NCBI GenBank assembly: GCA_024529925.1
Contig: JAFEUB010000817.1
Coordinates: forward strand, 284,001 to 348,000
Direction: 5' to 3'
Origin: Ophthalmolycus amberensis
Taxonomy: Eukaryota; Chordata; Actinopteri; Perciformes; Zoarcidae
DNA: 64,000 nt
Below the pieces are notes generated by a model. It had not been told where the DNA came from. It was given only the letters and a program-made list of their open reading frames with translations, and did not search any database. The position numbers and the translations under genes were made by a program. Below, one piece after another: positions 40,317-53,000 of this stretch (positions are counted from its first letter, which is position 1; every line of letters starts with the position of its first letter).

Positions 40317-42138
40317 ACAGTAAATGAGCTCAGTATTGTTACTGTTAGTTACATAAAGTATCTGAATGCTTCCTCCATCAGTGTGTAATGCAAACAGGAA
40401 TCATTTAAGTTATTGCTGAGACTAAAGAACAGATTGTTCTGCGACACTGAGTCAGTCTATCAGCCGGGATGTTTGGAATCTGATGATTCATTAGCTGGAT
40501 ATCAGCGTAACGTAATTACATCTGACTTGACGTCACAGAAAAAGTGGGTTTGTATTCTTTGGGCTGCATTCAACATCGGTCTCCAGCCCTGCTGTCACCA
40601 GTCTGTGTGTGTTCCGGCTAAGAAGGACTGTTTTCTTCCACTATGAATTACCTTCTACCTCCCAGATGTGAAACACACATCTTGTTTTTGTACTGTTTTT
40701 CCTGTCCAGAAGAAACAGAAAACCCTGATTAACAATTAATAATAAGTTGCTTCGCCAAGAAAACTATAGAAGAAGGATAAACAGACGGATAATAAAAGGG
40801 TGTGCAAGTTCTCTTTTTCATTTGTTGTGTGTGTGTGTGTGTGTGCTTTTATCCATGCAAGACAGCGGCAGAAGGTGAAAATGACAGAGGCTTTATTTGA
40901 TGGCAGCTGGATACTGAGCCATTAGTAGAAAGACGGTTGTAAAACAAGCAGGAATGTTGCTGCCGGGTCCTGTGAGGTTTTCATCGGGGTAGGAGGTGTG
41001 ATGACAGCAACAAGGGTTCCCCTAAAGGAAAACAGAGGGGAAAAACTTGAAGAGCAGTGGAAACATGAGCAATGGCTGGATAGGTAGAACATTTGCAGAG
41101 CTTAGACATAACCGCTAACGAGTGAATTACACAATAGAGATCATCGTACCACCGCGTTGTCAGTCACAGGTTTGAGTTTTTGAATGACTAGGCAGCCCAC
41201 CATCATGTCCTTGATCTAAAGTCTTTAACTAGAGACGAGATAAAAGAGTGAAGAGACGCAGCTTGCCCTGTAGTTTGTGAAGACAGTGAGGTGAACGGAG
41301 ATAGGGGAAGATAAAAGAGGAATCCAGTGATACTACTTCTGCTTTACTTATCAACAGCAGCAGCTTGGAGTGGTTAGGAGAAGCCCAACAAGGCAGTAAA
41401 TACCTGTCTGATTGTTTTCGGTCGGTCAGACTCTTTGGTCACCAAAAGGTGGCGGGAGATGTCTAGACTTTGTAGGTTTAGAGAGATTTTTTGAAAGAGA
41501 CTTATTGAAATATTGACAGAGGGGTGGGGGGTTCAGAGCACAAACAACACATGGAGGTAATGGAGATGTCCAAAGTTAACTCAGGTAGAATAGTTAATTA
41601 TCTTGTTAATCATGTCTGACCCACCTGAACACACAAAATGTATTTGCATGGACCAGAGCCTGGTGAGAGTACAAGGCTGCCAACCCCATAAAACCTCATT
41701 TTGAATTCTGATTATTCAGGGGAAATGTACATTGACGTTGGAGGAACTGAGAGAATAAAGTAAAGAATATACACAGAAATGTGCACACACGTGCAACACG
41801 CCCACCCTGAAAAGCAGACGGACGGCAGAACTTTGCCAAATTAGCCGCATGCCAACCAGAACAACTGCCCCGAGGGGAGTGGGGTGAGAGAGAGAGAGAG
41901 AGAGAGTGAGCATGCAGAGGGTGGAGGTAGAGTGAACTTTCCAGCTGTTGCCGTATCATGTTTGACATCTGTGTCTTGTCCTCCACCCACCAAAGAGCCC
42001 TCAGATTCACACACCACCAACAGAGACACACGTACACACACACACACACATTTTATTGGCCCCAAATTGCAAATTGCCTCAAGGCTTTTTTACTAAAGTG
42101 GTTCTTATCTCATACACACACACAAGAGAAGAAAGAAG
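40317..42138. other. Non-coding stretch with short microsatellites
   Basis: No gene. GT run at about 40826-40845, GA run at about 41888-41907 and AC run at about 42032-42050. The remaining sequence is unremarkable. Confidence 0.5.
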
Positions 42139-42372
42139 AAACTATTTTTATTGTCATATACATTTACACATACACGAAATTTGACGACTGCATTTGACCC
42201 ATCCCTGTATATAGGGAGCAGTGGGCTGCCATTGATCGGCGCCCGGGGAGCCGGGGGTTCAGTGTATTGCTCAGGTACACTTCGACACATGACACGTCCC
42301 AGTCGGGGATCGAACCGTTGACCTTCCGGTTCCCAGACGACCTCTTAACCCAGTGCGCCACGGTCGGCCTGC
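42139..42372 (-). mobile_element. tRNA-derived SINE (minus strand)
   Basis: Read on the minus strand, the element opens with a tRNA-like head. The A box is TGGCGCACTGGG (complement of 42349-42360) and, 32 bp further, the B box is GGTTCGATCCC (complement of 42306-42316). Both are within one base of the pol III consensus. A body follows, and then a tail reading GTGTATGTGTAAATG..GACAATAAAA (complement of about 42142-42176). The tail resembles the 3' end of the LINE at 16082-16120, which suggests mobilisation by that LINE family. It is not a functional tRNA gene: the body continues about 170 bp past the tRNA-like part. Confidence 0.75.
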
Positions 42373-42583
42373 AAAGGTAGTCATACACAACTACATGCAA
42401 TCCTGTGCACACACTCCATGGACCTTTTTGTTGTTTCTCACACACACTCCACATTGATCCAAAATGTTCCTCCTTAGGAGCATGAAATTACAGGTTAGTC
42501 CTCTGAGTCAGCATCTTTTAAAACTGAATATCATCAACACACCAGAGAACAGTTTTCTACACACGTCTGGATACAAATGGCCT

Positions 42584-42628
<45 letters not shown>
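42584..42628. repeat. Compound (TC)n(AC)n microsatellite
   Basis: About 10 TC units (42584-42603) followed by about 13 CA units, then scattered CACACA words to about 42638. Confidence 0.9.
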
Positions 42629-42638
42629 ACACACACAC

Positions 42639-45145
42639 CTGTAAACACATCAAATCCCGCTGCCAAACCCCAAATGAGCTCACACACACCCTCCCTTCAA
42701 TACCGCACAACTTGCCACCCTCCACTCACAAAATATACTTACCTTGTCACGCCTCCCAAAACACACACACGCATGCAGCTACAAGCATCAGCACACTCCT
42801 GCTTATTGTCAAAGCGTGTCCGTTTGTAGATAAGAGCAGATCATGTGAAGCATTAAGAGATGAGTTAAATCTGCAGGTATGCCCCCTTTCCACGTATTCA
42901 GTTGTGTTCTGAACATAAGCTTGGATGGTGACGTCGTCGCCAACAAACACCCTTTCGCAGAAGTGTTAAAAAACGACACATGCAGTGCTGCATTTTTGGA
43001 TCATTTCTGCTCAGGAATAGATATGCACAACCTGTGATCACATGATAGCCTGAGCAGGGCCGTGTGCTGGACCGCAATGTGGGCGCCTGGGGGCCTCGCT
43101 CTTGCCCCGTTTACTCACCCGCTTCCCAGCTCTGCCACAGCAGCTTGTCAATGTCACGGCAAGTGTGAAAATGAAAGAGATGCATGCTGCTTTTTATCAC
43201 CTCTCCTTTGGGTCTCCTTCCTCCCTTCCCGGCTTCTGTCTTTCCTTTGCGTTCTCCGTCTCCCGCTGTGCGCATGAACGTTCTTTGTGACACATCGTTT
43301 GGTTTGATTAGTCATTTCAATCCTCTTTTCTCTGTCCGTGTTTCTCTCTTTTACTTTCTCTCACCCCTCCTCTGGCCTCCCCAGATATAGTTTACAGTTT
43401 AGAGACCTCTCTGTCTCAATTCTCTGATCCCGTTTCCAACGGGCCATTAAACCAAGATGATTCACTCTACAGTGCAGGACCTGGAGGAAAACTGACCTTT
43501 GGACAAGCGGCTATAAATGATGTGAAGAGCTCTAATCAAAGGGCTACACAAAGTTTGATTTTACCCCGGAGATCGAGAGAGATACAGACGGCCAACGTAA
43601 TGATCAGCCAGGAAAGTACAGTCATGAATTCGGATATACAATCGCTCTCGGATGCCACACGCTGTCAACCACCATTCATAAATCATCATAGGAATGACCA
43701 GCCGTTCTCAGTTATTCCTTATTATTTGCAGTTATTCCAGGGCACGGCATTTCCGAAGGCCTCCGGGGATAATGACAATGTTAGTAACATGCGTAAACCC
43801 TGCAATCGGATCTGGCTTCAGGCTGCCCGGCGTTGCCAGGCTTGTGTGTCTGAGTAGACGGATGGAGAGCGATGCCAAATCTGTTAGACAGCGGCCTGAA
43901 AGACTGTTCTTTTCCACAAGCTAGGCGACTCAGACTGGCGATTACGCCTCTGCTTTTTATAGCAGTTCTACTGGAGGGACACATTCTCAATCCTTACAAC
44001 CTCTCAGCAGGGGCTCAAGTGTAAAGTAGTGCAGCGGCATCTAAGCTAATGTGCATGGTGCTTTTTTTACGTGCATTACAGTAGGAGCTGCGCAAGCCTG
44101 GTTTCAATTAGCGCTTTAGTTGTGTCGATAATAGTGCTGCTGCTGCTTGATCAGTTGGTCTTGCAAGTTTCAATTGGTCCTATGGATACATATGGATACT
44201 GAATATAGAAATAATATAGACCTGACTGTGACTATTTGGGCTTGTAGTGGAAGCTAGGCTGCTTGTCAGCCTGTAAAAGTTTCGGAGACCTCTCTTTATG
44301 GGACTGGACTGAGACTGGTCGTTGTTGGACGCAGCAGTCGGAGCTTGTTCTTGTCACACCTCTCTACATGAGGCAAAATGGAAAATAAGAAAGCTCTTAA
44401 TGTTACAAAACAAATGTATGATGTTTATACTCACATATAGCAATGAATACAGTTTATTTTGAGATAAAATAAAGTACATACACACACCCAGACAAATGTG
44501 CATGAATTGTAATACGTCTGCCAGCAACACCAGAAAATATCCAGGGCACCATCCGAGGGGGCAGAAGGGTAGAAAGTTCCTTTGAGCGACATTAACAGGC
44601 CACAATATGCTCTTTAGGCCCAGACTCTGGTGTTTGGACTATTTTTACAGCCTAACTAACTGTGTTTGCCCACCACAATTCCATATTACCTAACATTATA
44701 TAGGAAGCCGAAGCATTTTTTCAGACCTTGTAGCATCTGGCTGTGGCAAAGATACATAAATAGTGAGATCAGGGCTTAGCTTTTAAATTGTCCAGGTCTT
44801 CTAATGTTACTGGATGAAGAGTTATGGGCAGGTGAAGGATCGGGTGTAGATTACCGCAGCACTCTCATTATGTGCAGTTTCTACTGCTCGCAATACTGTA
44901 CAGTGCTGTATTACTTGAACACTGGTTCTTTTCTCCAACTTCATGGACTTGGTCCTGCTGTTTTGTCTGTTTCGTCTTGGTCCCCGCAACTACTAAATAT
45001 TGGCTTCTCTGTTTCCCACCTTTCTATATATTTTCATCGCATATTTGTTTTCTCTTGGTCCAATATTATATATGTTGTCAAGAAGTCCTTCAGGAAATTA
45101 AAGGTTACATGAGTATTGCTCATGTAGAACCCAGGGAAGTGCAGT
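42639..45145. other. Non-coding stretch, nothing recognised
   Basis: No supported gene. Frames at 42464-42829, 43522-43857 and 44804-45112 (+) have no domain. The block 43500-43930 is complex and GC-balanced, with a CTAATCAAAGGG (TCF/LEF-like) word near 43531. It could be a conserved element, but I cannot test that. Confidence 0.45.
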
Positions 45146-45400
45146 GTTGAGTAGGGATTTCATAAGAACTGATACTTCGGTACATAGTCTATGCCAAAAT
45201 TCTGAAACCACGACGGTACTATTTAATTTATTCTTTTTAGAGTAAAGTAGGTACGGCGCGTTCATATCCTGAAGGATCCGGTGAGCTCACTATCAACGCT
45301 TCCAGGGGACACAACCTTATGTTTTTCCTTACAATGCTACCTTGTGAACAACAACAAGTCTGTGCTAAATTCAGCAGCAGAGATAGTAAAAAAAATGGTA
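45146..45400 (+). mobile_element. Partial DNA-transposon-like fish repeat
   Basis: It starts AGTAGGGATTTCATAAGAAC, then ACTGATACTTCGGTACATAG, CACGACGGTACTATTT, GGATCCGGTGAGCTCACTATC and CTTGTGAACAACAACAAG, ending near ATTCAGCAGCAGAGATA. I recall a teleost repeat with the same order of landmarks. The class is probably a non-autonomous DNA transposon. No right-hand inverted repeat was found, so it appears truncated. Confidence 0.45.
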
Positions 45401-46429
45401 TATACGACATTCAGAGTATTAATAGGGTTAATGGTTCGAGTCCAACATTGTTAGTGTTACGGCTGGTGTTCTCAAGCGGCCTAGTTTGGCCCCTGGGTGG
45501 GTACGGTGGGATGCCTCTGAGGTTTCAGAGATTCTGAGCTGGGTAACATTGCAAGCACAGTGCGTTTTCCAAGACTGAAGACTCAAACAAACAGAAGGCT
45601 TACGAAGATCAGGACAAACAAGGAATGCAGTGCCCATTCATAAGCCCTCCTGAAAATCCCTTATTGCAACAGATGGGCATGCCATATTTTCCTATTTTGG
45701 GCCAGTGAAGAGCAGTTAGGTTTGTCCATCTTGAACTTTTTTATCGGCAGGGAAACTGCTCTTCTTTCTACTAGTAGTTAATGGAGTAGATAGTCATTTC
45801 ATCTATTCAGAGATGCTGGGACGATAATGTGCAATGGCGGTTATATGATCTAATGATACTTGTTAATCCTTGTTGATGAATTTTACTTAACTTAATGCAA
45901 GCTAATGGAAATATATCTTTAAACAGCAGAATAATTATTGGCAAGGCTATTACTAACCCTGGTAGTGTTAAAGCAGTTTGAAAGCATAATTGACCTTTCA
46001 CTAAGTCCTGCCTGCTACTCCGTCAAGCTGTCGATCCTTCCATGGAGCCCACACTGTCACTAACTTCACTTCTTGAATAAATATGATCTATTTTTGAAAA
46101 AAGCAGACAGACGGCAATATGAATTTGTAGGATTTCAATGATGATGACAATGATGTCAAACTGATTCAGCTGCAAAAACAGGTTTAATTAAAGATAACAG
46201 CTGGGTTAGAGCCTAAAGTTACAGATCGCAGTGTAAAAGTGAACCATCACATCATCTGGCAAACTAGACAGAAGACAATGAAAATAATGAACAACACCTG
46301 TAAAACCTGTAAAGCCGTGTAGGTCATTATTCACGGGTACAATTAATAAAAAGCAAAAGTTTTTTTTTTGCATGGAGTGTATATTAAGACGGACGACATC
46401 ATAGCTCCCCAAAAGTGAATCCAAAACAT
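45401..46429. other. Non-coding stretch, nothing recognised
   Basis: No gene or familiar repeat is visible. AT-rich. Confidence 0.5.
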
Positions 46430-46990
46430 CTTCATCGTCCCCTGGTGGCTGGCTGCAGTGGAGGTTATAAAGCCCACCCCCTCCATATAAACGGATGGGA
46501 CATGGGCCAAATTAATAAGTCAAAATCCATGTCAAATTAGTTTTTACGATGGTTTCTGCCATTTTTTTTACAAGGTTGGTTTTAATTATTAATTTGATGC
46601 TATAATAAAAGAGTGAGACCTGATGATTGACAGCTGCTCTGAGGGAAGAAGTTGTGGAGCCGGATGCTAGGGAATTGTACAAGACAGAAGATGTAACATT
46701 AACTTTCCAAACCGTCGCACTTCTTTTTTACGTATAGAAACTCAACGTTTTAGAAACCTATATCTCCTACCTATCCGGGTAACAAGTATCACTATTAAAT
46801 GTCCCCCAGCCACTAAGTTTAACCATGACTAGATCAAAATCCACAAAACCAGCCTGACAATGAAGAAAATCTGAAATAATTGCATGAGAGTCTACGGAGC
46901 AGAGCCGGAGAGTAGTTGGACCCTGGTCGGAGCTGGACGATGCTTGACCAGTCTGCGTTCAAGGGGCGGTACTTAGCAAAGGTCCAATTT
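46430..46990. repeat. Diverged interspersed fish repeat
   Basis: Landmarks are CCCCTGGTGGCTGGCTGCAG (46440), AAAGCCCACCCCCTCCAT (about 46470), ACGGATGGGACATG and GATTGACAGCTGCTCTGAGG (46625). These match, in order, a dispersed repeat that I remember from several teleosts. There is no protein and no obvious terminal repeats. Boundaries are approximate. Confidence 0.45.
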
Positions 46991-49609
46991 TGAATTTGTA
47001 TTGCTCAGCATAAACATTTATTTTAAAATGAAATCAAAGCTGAAGTACAAACTGAATTGCAGAAGGATTTTCTTTCAAGACACTGGATTAGTGTTGTGCT
47101 GCACAGCCAAAAGAACAACACAGAGCTGGATTTGGCAGCGCAGATAGCCATCAAGGATAATGAAAAGTAATGAAGTGTGTGTGTGAAATGGAAAGCTCAG
47201 GCTGAATGTTTTAGATGTTTTATGTGTCTGCGTGCGTGGAAGAGATGAAATTAATTTCTGAGCCTCAGCTGTTGTGTTTCTCATTACCCAGAATGCAGTG
47301 GCTCCTGTCTTTATGTTGGACTGCCGTCATATATTACACTTTTGCTTCTCTAGAATTTCAAGTAAGGTGACGATTGGCACAGGTGCTGAGTAAAATGTCC
47401 AATATATTAAAGGAATAACAATAAAAAAAGGGAGGAGACTTCTCCTAAGTGGATTACTGCACCGAGAGAGGAGGAAGCACAGCAGACACACAAGTAAAAT
47501 ATGAAGTAAGACATGATAGGTGTTTGGGGAATCCTGTAAGCCAATATTGTTGTAATTCAGTCGAACAGCAGGGATTTTGGACTTCAACTGCAGTATTTCA
47601 AACTCATTTCACAGTACGCGGTTTTACTCACTCCTTTCTTTCTTTTTTTAATATACATCACATCTGTGCTTTAGTTTAGTTTGCCTTCGGGAGTTGACTC
47701 AATCAACTAAACTGTTCAGGTTTAGTGACAGTTCATAACCCTTCTTCGAGATATTTAAATAAATTCACTTCAGAAAAGACTACGGTACTTACTTTATCAT
47801 TCTGTCATGGTGAAGGAAGACATCTAAAACAGAGGAAACCTGGTAAGTAGATATGTTTAAAGATGTTGCATTGAAACGAGAAGTTCCACAATTAGAACAA
47901 ATAAACCTGGTATTTATAAGTGACGAAAGGAACTTAAACTTTGAAAAATGGAACTGGTAAGCTACTCTTATTATTGTTGCAGTTATTCTTGGAATAAATA
48001 TGAGTGGAGCAAGCCGAGCGAGAATATAAATCAGGAGTTACGTGTCGTAGAAGAACAGAGAGGGATGAGATCTCCTGGGGTGAACTGGATTTATAGTCCG
48101 CTGTGTCTAATCCCCGCACAGAGGGTCTGTTATCAGGTTTAATGCGCACAAGTTTATTATTTGGAGAGTTGGATTTCAGGGTCGTGCAACATTTTCACCT
48201 GTTGATGATATTAAAAGAGGCTGTAATATAAGGACAGTGTTAGAATAGGGTCGGTGCAAGATACAACATGTGGGGAGGTTGCGTGGTCAAGGTGGTGGAC
48301 GTGTGATCTCACCAGTTACCCAAGGGGATACAGTATCTTAAAGGTTCCTCATCAAAAATGCTCTTTGCCTGAGACCACTGTTGTATCATTCAATATAGCT
48401 CATCTCACCTCCTGTTTCTCTCAGTTCATTGTCTTTTTCCATGTTGTCTCTAGTCACAATCTTCGCCTTGTTTGGTCTGTTATATTCTTGCTCTGGTTGT
48501 CTTCTCAGTCCCCCCCCCCCAACTGTTGGAAAGCTTCAAAGACATCAAAGGCTATGGCCCCTAGTGGCCTCCTCCTGTCATCCCTGTGCTCCCCTTCTTC
48601 TGCGTCTTTCTGTCTCCACTGTTGCAGCTTTGTTGTTCCTCCCCTCATGTGTAAGTGATTAGATGGCAAGGCCGAGGGAAAACACAAGCTTTGTTTTCTA
48701 GGCAGAGGGCACCCTCAGAATACCCGTGGATTTACGACAGTAAGCATCCCTCAGATCCTAACTGGTTAAATGGGACTCCGGAGAACCTTCCTGCTCTCTG
48801 CTAACACCATCCAGGTCACTACTTTTCCTTTGTTCTTCTTTTCTACAATTTTATTTTTTCTTCTCTCCTTTCACTTTTTCTCTCCTCCTCTCTAGTTGAG
48901 ATCATCATCTACCTAATTCCTCTACTCTCCTCTCGACAGAGGAGATGATACAAAGGTCTATTGTACTCTCATAGTATGAGTGACTGCTCATTTTCTCCTC
49001 TCTTGCCAGCTGTCTTGCCTCACTGTCACTCTGGTTCTAATGAAAGGTCAGATGGTCATGGATGGTACAGTTGCTGCCATTGTGCCGGTTATGTCTGCTG
49101 TTTTGTCATCTGCTCTGAAATCAAAAACAGAGCACCAAAGGTCTTGATATGTAATGGTTTGTCCTTGCAGTAACCCCGACAAATATTGGATTCTCAGTCC
49201 AGCTGGACAGCTCTAAGGTTGTTGTTGTTGTTGTTGGGGCTTCATGGGGCCCACCAACTAAATGAAGAGTTAAATGCTCTTAATTGACACAGAATATAAC
49301 TGCAGTGACACCGGTAAGAAATCATGTTCTTTTCTCTCCATTTTAAGCCAAATTAGATTGAAAACCGTTTGCAGGCACTTAGCAAATTGATGTGATTACG
49401 AGCATGAAATGATTTATGTTTGTATGCAGCAACACCAGCAAATATTTGAATAGAGAATGAAGTGCAGAGATTTAACAAGACTTCAGCCACTCTAGCGGCT
49501 CTGTGTGGCTATACTAAACGCTAACCTCAGCATTCTAATTTACGAAGAAGGTAAAATGTCAAACCAGTTTGGTTTAGCGTGTTTGCATGCTAACATTTGT
49601 TAATTAACA
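46991..49609. other. Non-coding stretch with (GTT)6
   Basis: No supported gene. A GTT trinucleotide run lies at 49218-49236, a C10 run at about 48511-48520 and pyrimidine-rich sequence at about 48830-48940. The 134-codon frame at 48254-48658 (+) is not recognisable. Confidence 0.5.
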
Positions 49610-50085
49610 TTGAAAACAAAGACGGGGATGTTATTAGTTTTGCAGGTATTTTGCTCAAAAACTAAATTTGCCCTGATGATGTCGCTAGATAGAAAGGTAA
49701 AGGATCATCACAATCGGTGCAATTTAGTGTGTGTACCAAGCTTTCCAATTTTACTGAAAACCTCAAATTTCAACCTCATGGTGATGCTGGATGAAAAGTC
49801 AGGGAATCACCAAAGTCATTATACATTATGTGGGAGCCAGGAATGTCTGTACAGCATTTTATGCGAATTATTTCTGTAGATGTAGAGAGATTTCTGTGGA
49901 TGAGTGACATTGAACTGCTGGTGGTGCGAGAGGGAAAGTCAGGACTTAAGTCTGTAGGATTCATCCTCTGAGGACTAAGAATGTGTGTGCCATATTCCAT
50001 GTGTTGCAATATTTCCGTCTGGACCAAAGTGGTGGGCCAACCGACAGACAGCACTAGAGTCACGCTGCTTAGCGTGACTAAAAGA
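49610..50085 (+). repeat. Interspersed fish repeat built of related modules
   Basis: Three related modules can be seen: GCTAGATAGAAAGGTAAAGG (about 49684), GATGCTGGATGAAAAGTCAG (about 49783) and a GTGCGAGAGGGAAAGTCAGG module (about 49924). The last two are followed by 'ATTATACATTATG' or 'GTAGGATTCATCCTCTGAGG', then 'AATGTNTGT' words. The right end reads GTCTGGACCAAAGTGGTGGG (50018), CCGACAGACAGCAC and a hairpin, AGTCACGCT-GCTT-AGCGTGACT (50058-50079). I recall the same order from a very common teleost repeat. Class unknown. Confidence 0.55.
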
Positions 50086-53000
50086 GTCAAATATTCTAAA
50101 TATCAGTTCTTCAGGAGCAGCCTTTTAAAGAAAACAAAACGTTCTTTTATGTTTATAGGCCATGGGGTTGTGGAATTTATTACTTTCAGAGAAGCATGAA
50201 ATCCTACAATATGTTTAATACAATCATCACAAAAAGCTAAGGAGGTTTTCATCATACAGACCACCACGTGCACAGACCATCCCACTTACCAGACCCCAGG
50301 CGTCCTACACCAATAGAGTGCCAGCCAGAATAGCAATTTCTACCAAAAACAATCAAAGTAAGTCATGTGTGGATGATATAGTCCCTCTGGTATGGCTGTG
50401 TGTTGACTGGAGAGTAATGAAAGAATGTAAAAAGGGCCCAAGCTCAAATCACACTCCAGTCAAACAAAGGAGGAGTAATAAGGCATCCTGAGAGCAGAAA
50501 AACTGAGCCTGCAAGTGATTTAAATCTGAGGGCCGACAATACAGTGTGGCGTGTGGGTTTTTGTATGTTTGTGTGCATGCATGTGTTGGCTCTTATAGTG
50601 TGTGAATGCAGATGTTTGCAGTGCAAGTAGGGGGAATAAAGAATCTGTTGTGCAGAGATATGTGTGTGACCGAGTTTGTGTGTATTTCTGTCTTTGCATG
50701 TGCTTGGTCCTCAGTCATTTCACTGCACTATATGGTTTCTTAGACCTAGTGGGGTTTGTTGTGTGTGAGTACACAGACAAATAAATCTGGTAGGCCTCCA
50801 GTTATGTAAATTTGAAATTAGAGTAAACTTAAAAGTTTTGAGAGGCACTATTGTATTCTTTTATTTACATATTATTCTTTTATTTACATATTATGGTGAA
50901 TCTTGTGTGTCTTATGTGAGAGCAGGTTTGTGTGCACGTATGTGAGCTTTTACCTTTGAGTGCTACACAGGCCTTTAGTCAGGTTGTTAAAGGAGCTTAA
51001 GATCACGTCAACTGTTTATGTGACTTTGAGCTGGCTCCAACAGCAAAGTGTAGGTGCCACGGAGCTAAACCAGGGGCCGAGATTCTACCATGGCCTCTGT
51101 AAATGTAACATTTTGTGGTCCTTTGTTGGAAGAACATGTGTTTCAGATTTTTTGAAAATCATCATATTAAGTTGGAGAAAGGATAGTTTGGTTTGGCACT
51201 GATTGCAGCTTCGTTGAGATTCACTAACCCAGTCCTGACCATGTTGCTGCCAATGTAAAGAATGTTGGCTCCCAATCAATCATCAATTTAATCTTCAGCT
51301 TAACTCCAACACACTATGTCAAAGTATAACCCACTCTTACAAAGCAGTCAATAACAATAATTACCTTTATACAACTTAATAATAATATACAAACAAGCTA
51401 CCATAGCCCTGCATTATAGCAAAGTTGTCATTTTATCAGCCATCTTAATGCTTTCTTCTTCTTGGAATTGTTTTTATTAGGAATAACCCATTTGAGACTT
51501 ACTATCTTGTTATCAAGGAGGTACTCAGTAACTACTGTTTTTTAAAATATATTAAAATATATTTTGTTTTTCACTCGTTACGTAACATAAAACAGCTTTG
51601 TGAAGGTAATCTGCTTTCTGCTGTTTTGGCTCTGTGCGTGTTTAGTGACTGAGTAACGTAACGGAATACTCCTACATGGCTTCAGGATATTATCATAAGT
51701 ATCATACCTTTGCTATTTCACACAACCCAACAGTCAACATGCTGAGCAATGCGCGTAAGAGCACGCACACAATATATATTGGCTGGGTATGGACAGTAAA
51801 CTTTGTTTTTTTAGTGGGGCTGTAAATGTCATTAACACCGGTCAGATTCCAAAATAATTTCTCTACTTAGCTTTGTGTGCTCAGCTCATCAGGAGGACGT
51901 CATCCCTTTTGCTGATGACACACTGACAAATGTCTGTCTGGAGACACTGAGGGGTACATACAGAGCGTGAAGCGCAGACCTTAAATTTTGTCTAAAAACG
52001 TTTAAATGCTCATAAATGAGCCACATCGTTGCACTACATAAAGGGCAACAAACTCAATAATAGTAATAAACTTAATTTATATAAATACCATTTTAAATTC
52101 TCAAATGTGGTATTTTTCTTAGTGGGGTTTTGCAACGGCACATGTTAAACTTAACCTCTCAAATTCTTTAACCGCCAGAAACAAGTCTTTGAAATGTTAA
52201 ATTCCAAATAAATGGTCTAAACTGTCAAAGGGGACTGATTCATAGAAGCAGTAGGAAGAGCTAAATTCCTCCATATTTTTCAAGAAAACCACCCAGTAAC
52301 GCAACCATTAAGTTTCCCATTGTGAGAGACTTATGAACGCCTTGTGTATATCAAAATGTGTTGAGGCACTTCATCATTCTATCAAGGTCATTCCATACAA
52401 AGTGATGGCAGGTGCACATCAAGTAACAGTTGTTAGATCCAGCTGGTCTGCAGGTTTTTGTGATGCAACACATTGACTCTCGTCTTTCCTCTAAATTTCC
52501 CTTCACTCTTTAGTCACAGCTTTAGTGTAATATAGGTTTGAAGGTAGAATTATTAACTCCCTGCGTTTTTGTCTCCACCGTCTCCATTTGTAATGTCAGG
52601 AAACTGGATTGTCCTCCACAGTACAGTATGAAACTGAGATACTTTTTATGAAATGAGCAAATGCTCCTGCAGCTTTTATCTCCTTCCCTCTCCATCCCCA
52701 CTGGCTGTCATATTTTGTGACGTTGCAGGAAAATCAACACACTTTGATTGTATGTCAACACTTAGTTAGAAAGGATTCGTACGCATCACCCTTTTTTAAA
52801 ATCAGCGAATACCCCGGTGTGTCTGGTGGTCATCAGCAGTGGCTGCTCAGTTCAAAGTCTTCATTCTGTATTATAATAGGCAGACACACGGCACTGACAG
52901 ATCCTATCCACCAGATGTCGAGTCCGACACACTCCGGTGTCTGTCTGACACAAAACACACACACACCCACAGACAAGCAGGCAACATACATCTGCACACA

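Noticed and set aside
42306..42360. A tRNA gene on the minus strand
   Set aside because: A and B boxes are present, but the sequence continues into a SINE body and LINE-like tail; no tRNA 3' end or pol III terminator directly follows.
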